From Lethocerus indicus (taxonomy: Eukaryota > Arthropoda > Insecta > Hemiptera > Belostomatidae): DNA of 64,000 bases. A program made the translations under genes and the position numbers. The notes under the pieces are model-generated. The model saw only the letters and a list, made by a program, of their open reading frames with translations. It did no database searches and was not told where the DNA came from. The stretch is from NCBI GenBank assembly GCA_019843655.1, contig JACDQD010000003.1, forward strand, positions 12,464,925 through 12,528,924, given 5' to 3'. Shown here in pieces: positions 58,066-64,000 of the stretch (the first letter of the stretch is position 1; every line of letters starts with the position of its first letter).

Positions 58066-60462
58066 TTGTTGCATTGGACCATATTGCACATGAGTATATT
58101 ATGTTGGGTTATATTATAGAGGTTATTTTCTCAGCAGCCTATGGCTTATCTATCAGAATGTGGAAGTTACAATTGGGCAATATAAATGGTAAGGTTCATT
58201 CTATAAATTTATTGATAGTGTTTTAATATTTAACCCTTTTAGGCACATTATTACTTCCTTTGTGTCTAATGTTTGTAACTATTAATATATTATAGGGAAA
58301 TATGTCAAATTCCTAGATTCAGTCCCTTGGTCACTTATAAGTTCTTATTTGTATGTATTCCTTGAAAGTATTCAGTAAACTCTCATTGTTTTATTGTTAC
58401 TGAAACATTTTTCAATTAACACACGTATACACAACTTTTTTCTTAGTATTTACACACAAAAGGATACTATGAACAGTATATGCACTCTAAACCTAGACTC
58501 AATCTATGTTAGCATAAGGAGAAAATATACCTAAGTATAAGGGATTGTTATGTCAATTGCAAGAATCAGTCTTAATACTTGCAGTGTCAATGGTATGAAA
58601 CTGCTCTTCTCACCATTGAACCACCCTGTCCTTCAAACACACATACATATATGTGTTTGTATGTATATGAGGGACACTATATAAAAATGTACTTATTTCT
58701 TCCTTTTTTAGGTATCTCTAACAGGCCTTGACCTGATGACCGAATTGGCAGTTAGGATGGGTACCTACTTCAAGCCTTATATACCAACTGTATTACCATC
58801 AGTTGTTGATAGGTTAGGTCAGTATCCACGAATATTTCCATAACGATGTTTTACATTTAGTCACTAGATTATATGAGACAAGCATCAATAAATACAATTC
58901 ATTCCTTGTTCATACATTATATTTGGTTAGGTGTTAAATTTCTAAGAATGATTTTTTATATATACAATGCACTGTTATGTAGTACTTATAAATTATTTTG
59001 AAAGTTGTTTGTGTTTATTGATAATGATGTTTTGTCATAGGGGATAGCAAAGAGTTGGTGCGGGATAGGTGTCAAATGTTGCTTCAGGCATTGATGGAAC
59101 ATGGAGCTTTGAGTCCTCAACAACTTTTTGAAAAACTGAATCCTGCGGCATTCTCTCATAAAAACAGTAATGTGAGGGATGAAGTATTGCGCTGCCTTAG
59201 TGTTACACTTAATCAGTAAGTTCATTAATAGAAATTGGAGGTTAATTTTTCTCAGAGTTTATTAATGCATTGGAATATTCAAAATAAACAAACTGAATAT
59301 TAAAATTATGCTATTATTTTTGAAGTGATTATAATTTTATTATCCTGTATTGTCATGGTCTTTCCTGTACTTATACAATTTTTATATTTATGCCATAATA
59401 AGTATTGTGTATTGTTGTTTCAATCAAGAATTTCACATTTTTCCATACAAATTAACCCTTTGCAGTTTATAATTATTGTTATTCAAGCCGACTTGACGTC
59501 AAGTTACACTTTCCATAGGACCACAAATGATAAACAACACATTTTTCTTAAAACAAGCTGACACTTGTTTTGATATTTAAATCATCACCAATTAATTTCA
59601 TGTTCATACTGAATGCTCTTACTGCAGACTTGAGACTTGTGAATTCTTAGATTAGCATGTTACTCCTTAGATATCTGTCACTATGGACATTACTTTCTTA
59701 ATTTAATCCATTTTCTTAAAAAAAAAATCCATACTATGGGTGTTTAGGTTATTAGGGGTAGATCAAAGCTCGGTCATACATAAATTACTGGCATTATAAA
59801 AACATAAAAAACAATAATACAAAAATAAAATAATTTAACTTGAATTGATATATTTGATTGTAAGTTTATAAAGCAGATGCTAAGACCATATTTCATTATT
59901 TATTCAGTGTTCATTGATTATTATAATTTGCTTTTCCAAATGAAACTGATTTAATCAAAATGTGTGTAGGCATGGTGCTGGTTGTGTTTCAATATCAAAG
60001 TTGGTTCCATCACTTGTGAAACTGTTGAGTGATCCAACCTCCCAGGTCCGAGACACGGCTGTCTCAACATTGGCTGACATCTACAGACATGTTGGTGATC
60101 GCCTTCGAAATGATTTAATTAAGAAGCATAATGTACCGCCTTCCAAGTAAGATATTAATTAATATGTTGTGATTTATAAATTATTTATTATTACTATTTA
60201 TAGAATGTTAGGATTTGTTCATTTGTACCTGAAAATTTCAAACACTACTAAACTGGTTTCAGTAAAACATTCTGTCAATAGTTGCTTATGAATCCTAGAA
60301 CTATAGCAGCAATATAATATACCAATTTTTATAACTTGCTTTACTTCGTATTTAAATTTGTAATTGTATTGTTTTTTTATTTTAGACTACCGTCTCTATT
60401 GGCCAGGTTTGATGAACTAAAAGCAGCTGGTGACATGTTACCAACAGCACTTAATACAGATA
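55889..60462 (+). CDS. CLASP: CLASP microtubule-stabilising protein, TOG1 domain (exons 1-5, partial)
   Basis: CLASPs bind microtubule plus ends and promote rescue; the Drosophila orthologue is chb (orbit/MAST). Exons: 55889-56068, 58712-58817, 59041-59215, 59970-60146, 60386-60462; together 238 codons plus 1 nt, all in phase. HEAT-repeat motifs of the first TOG domain are clear: LVPWINSSNFKVSLTGLDLM, TVLPSVVDRLGDSKELVRDR, LVPSLVKLLSDPTSQVRDTA and DIYRHVGDRLR, each matching vertebrate CLASP1/2. Exon 5 ends in phase 1 at a GTAAGC donor. The rest of the protein (usually about 1,300-1,500 residues) is beyond the right edge. Intron 1 is 2.6 kb. CpG falls sharply just after exon 1. Confidence 0.93.
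56069..58711 (+). other. CLASP intron 1
   Basis: A 2.6-kb AT-rich, CpG-poor intron with GTGAGC donor and TTTTAG acceptor. It contains a TA microsatellite at 58009-58061 and no coding features. Confidence 0.85.
58009..58061. repeat. (AT)n microsatellite
   Basis: About 53 nt of AT dinucleotides in CLASP intron 1. Confidence 0.95.
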
Positions 60463-62844
60463 GTAAGCTACATATTTTATTGCTTAATGTTAATTTTCGT
60501 TTTGAATATGGTATTCACTCTCTACTAAAATAAGTCTATATGAGAATTTTGTTTTGTATAGCTGGAAACCTTTTTTTTTATCTTATTTAGATTTTCTTTA
60601 GTATAGAAAATGAGTTTAGTTTGAGAAAATGGAGTTTTAATATACCCATACTTTGTATTTCCAGATTGACAATTATTACTGACTGAATAAGCTACATCTT
60701 AGTAGTTTGTAATACGATGTTTAATGAATTGGTTTAAATAAATATTTTATATTTATCACAATAACAATTATCAAAATATTTCTATACGAGGTGATAAGCG
60801 AACATTCTGCAAAATATAATAAAACCCCAAATTTTTACTTAACACTTAATTTTATAACAGTGTTAAATTAATTTTATTTATGAAAACCTTAGAAAAACAT
60901 TAATTGTACATATATTAAGTCATTTATTTTGAAAACTTGGGAAAAATAATTGTTCAAAAGTAAATGTTGAATATATTTTGTCATTACGGCATGATTGTCC
61001 TTATGCAGTAGAAACATCTGCATGCAGATGTCCTACTCTCAAGTATTGATTGTTCATAGATCAATATAATGGGGCATATGGAAAGGACTACCCTGTTTAT
61101 AAAACTTTAATTAAGAGAAGTGGACTTACAATCCTGTGATACAGTCTGTAGTAATTGTATGTTATTATGTAATACAATCTTTCCTGTCAATTTTCAAAAT
61201 ATTTTTACCTTTATTATAACAGAAAGTGTATTTTTCATGCAGGACATTAAAATCTATTTATCTTTAAAACTGAACTTTTAAGCAGTAAGCAGTAGTTCTA
61301 TTTAGTTGTTTTTTAATAATATGGCGATATATAGTTATTATAACCATGTATGTCTTTTTAGGAAGTTATTTGACAGTTAACTTATTTCTTATTTATAATA
61401 ATTAAAACTTATTTCCAAATCAAAATTTAACATGGCATAGGTAATTCAAATAGGCTATACAGTGTGAAATAGAAAGTTTTAGAAGTATGTTCTTGGCAAG
61501 CTAATAATTTAGTTGGGGATAACATTTTTTTATCTTATGGTATTAGTTTTAGAACCTAATGCCTACCTATTGATTAGGATAGTTAATTTGTTTCTTAACA
61601 TAACAGTACGTATACATTTCAATAGATTCCATTTGGTTATTTCATTGTCTTAGATAGTGTTATAAATGAAGTTATGATTTTTAACTTAGATATTAATTGG
61701 AGGAGAGCTTATAGGTAGCTCAGAGTGAGAGTAGATGTGCAAAGGTCCATGGTATGAAGAGAAAAAAAGTAAATCAACTTTCTTCATTTTTAAATCAATG
61801 CTTGGCTTAACACTTAATTACATTACAGCAATAATTGATCTTTCATCCATGTCTTGTAGTTTATCCCACATGAGAAAATATTTGTCTATTCGGTGAGATT
61901 AAATAATGGGGAAATTTATTTTAAATTGTTTTCTGTTGTTTAAATTGTGTTATGTTGTTATGTAGGATCAGGTCAGGTTCTGAGGTTAAATGCTTATTTA
62001 CAGTGCTAAATTATTTCATATTAAGGTTTATTTGCCAAATTTTGTTACCAATAATTTTTAACCAATAATTTAGTACATTAGTGTATGCTAAAATGTTTTT
62101 CACTCTTGCTATTTATAAAACTAGAATTTCATTTAAGTCCAGTTATTGTAAATAAATAAATCTGAGTGTAATTGAAATGGATAGTGAATATAACAATTAA
62201 AACCAGATTGTGTTTGTTAGGAAGTCTGTCAGTTTTGTTATTTTGTATTGGTTTTTAATTCTTGTGTATTGAGAAGGTTCAGATTTTATCAAACCAGTTC
62301 AAGATCTCTTTCTCTGTCACTGCATTAATGCACGTATCTAATTTAATAACTTTTTCTATCAGTAAATTTATTATTTTAATTAAAATTATTGTTAAAAGAT
62401 AATGAATACAAGTATTTCTGGGAAAAATAAGAGTATTATTTACATTTTCAATGTTAAACTTAATATTTGACCATTGTTGAACTTATAATTATTTATAAGC
62501 AGCATTTTTATAATTATTTATTTTCATTTCGATCTTTTTTGAATTTTATAGATTCAGAATATTTCATATCAAACATTGTCTAATTATTTAAGTGAAATAA
62601 GATACTTTTTATAATTGGTGGTATGGTTTGTTTTAAATTTCTGTAATGACAGTAATTTGTATTCAACTGCGAACTAATATACTATTTTTGATACATTTAA
62701 AAACAATATTGTTAACTTCCTCCTGTTGTCAATATTTTGATAGTGGTTATATCATTGATCATGAAAGTGTTGCAATGTACACTTAAAGAGTTATTATGAT
62801 GTGCCTTGTCTGTTGCCTGATGGATCAACCATATGAAGTGTTGA

Positions 62845-63000
62845 TCCCCCCCACCTTTTCCTTTCGTATTTACTCCCCCCTCTTTCTCCCTATGTTTCTA
62901 TTACTCTCCCTATCTTTCCTTCCTCTCTCACATAGGACACTCTTCTACTACTGATACAAAGTTCTCTCTCCTTAACATTTCTTATTTTCTCCTAATTTGC
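62845..63000. repeat. Polypyrimidine-rich tract
   Basis: About 155 nt of the plus strand are overwhelmingly C and T (CCCCCC, CTCTCC, CTTCCTCTCTC runs), inside a CLASP intron. It is too far from any recognised acceptor to be an ordinary splice tract. Confidence 0.7.
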
Positions 63001-63524
63001 ATTTAAAATTAACATACCCACCAATATTATTCATGTCACTAGTCATTCATTTTACGTTAGACCCAGTGTTCACCAGTAAAACATTTGACAATATAGTGAT
63101 ACTTCCATCTCAATTTTCTGTGCTAAGATAATTCTACATGACTACTGCAAACTGAACAATTAGTCATCTCAAAATGTGTTCATTATAACAAATGGCATTT
63201 TGCTAGTCAAACAAGTAGCAGAGGAGGGGCTACATTTGAAATATCCTTGCCCTTTTTTTGCAAAACTGATTTTGACCTACAAAACTTTCCTTGTATCCTC
63301 AATTTGATAAGATAAGAACTTATCAGTGACAGTTAAAGAGAAACAACATAATAACTGGCCCAATGGTTTAGTTAGCCACACCTGTTTTTAATTCTGTTGA
63401 TTGAGCTGGCAAAGTGAGCATTATACTTCAGTGTCTGTTTTTGAATCTTTATTGTGAGCATTTTTTCTGAAAGAGACATTAGTTAATGTGTCTGTATATC
63501 TGCACTGTATGTGCCTGGATGTAG

Positions 63525-63612
63525 ATGAGTCATGGGGCTGAAGAGCTGGACCTTTGGGATGAGGATGATCGGTGGATACTCCGTTGGGACAATGTTTTGC
63601 ACATCAGAGGGC
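63525..63612 (+). CDS. Possible alternative first coding exon of CLASP
   Basis: ATG at 63525 opens a frame (MSHGAEELDLWDEDDRWILR and 9 more residues) that reaches a strong GTAAGC donor at 63613. It ends in phase 1, the same phase as the end of CLASP exon 5, so it could splice to the same downstream exon. Vertebrate CLASPs have TOG1-less isoforms that start from alternative exons at this position. It cannot be an internal CLASP exon from the AG at 63524, because the required phase hits a stop (GGC TGA). No homologous sequence is recalled, so this is an inference from phase and position. Confidence 0.3.
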
Positions 63613-64000
63613 GTAAGCATATATTAATTGTTATGTGTGTCTTAGGAAAGGAAAAAATGTCAGCATCTACTCCTTATTTATTTCTTTTTCTTAGAGTGTT
63701 AGTCTTTTCATAGAAAACAAAGTGATGATTTTTATATTAGTATTGCTCGTTCTTTATATTGAGTTTACTGATCTGGATGGAATGTCATTTCTGTGGAATA
63801 CAAGAGATTCCACAATATGTTATATTTTTCTGTTGTTCCTTTATACGAAGAAAATACACTTCATGTATTGTTTACAAAATATGAAATCTGTGTATGGAAT
63901 CTAATCTGTGTATGGTCTCACTCTTAAATATAAAGAATCATACACATTATAGTACAGAATTGTACATTCTGGTACTTTCTGCAGATCTGTGTTTATGTGC

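Larger units (their letters stand above)
60463..64000 (+). other. CLASP intron 5 and onward
   Basis: No exon that continues CLASP in the required phase is seen up to the window end. The region is AT-rich and CpG-poor. It contains a pyrimidine-rich tract (about 62845-63000) and a possible alternative first exon (63525-63612). Confidence 0.65.

Noticed and set aside
63525..63612. Ordinary internal exon 6 of CLASP
   Set aside because: Exon 5 leaves one base, and the AG at 63524 would then give a stop after four codons. It can only be considered as an alternative first exon.

Overview
The window is nuclear DNA from an animal, almost certainly an arthropod and most likely an insect. The genes are multi-exon with GT-AG introns, many of them 70-400 nt and a few of several kilobases. 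The DNA is AT-rich, with many (TA)n and (CA)n microsatellites, tRNA-derived SINE-like pieces and a decayed non-LTR retrotransposon. One gene is the Kuzbanian-like paralogue of ADAM10, which is typical of insects. CpG is strongly depleted across most gene bodies but normal around promoters, as expected for germline gene-body methylation; this fits a hemimetabolous insect better than a fly. I cannot name the species.

Layout. (1) 767-18846, minus strand: the 5' half of Vps13 (VPS13A/C type), 34 coding exons giving 1,784 residues in frame, running off the left edge. (2) 18847-19406: a compact CpG-rich interval between divergent start codons, probably a shared promoter. (3) 19407-43166, plus strand: kuzbanian-like (kul), 15 coding exons and 1,094 residues, complete, with 8.4 kb and 5.5 kb first introns. 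(4) 46666-50329, minus strand: mitochondrial-type NAD kinase 2, 7 exons and 400 residues, convergent with kul. (5) 53700-54885, minus strand: a 3-exon, 164-residue single-pass membrane protein with one EGF-like module, which I do not recognise. (6) 54886-55888: a CpG-island-like divergent promoter. (7) 55889-60462 and onward, plus strand: the 5' part of CLASP (chromosome bows/orbit/MAST), five exons encoding the first TOG domain; the gene runs off the right edge.

Exon boundaries come from splice consensus, reading-frame continuity (the three complete models and the partial Vps13 model are each divisible by three) and remembered alignment to the families. No transcript data were available. The genes do unrelated jobs: bulk lipid transfer at membrane contacts, ectodomain shedding, NADP supply, and microtubule stabilisation. 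This looks like ordinary gene-dense euchromatin with two head-to-head promoters. I found no novel multi-gene system. The most interesting signals are the sharp CpG-depletion boundaries, overlapping uORFs at the kul and CLASP starts, a frame-proven GC-AG intron and a poison tandem donor in Vps13, a possible alternative CLASP first exon, and the uncharacterised EGF-like membrane protein.
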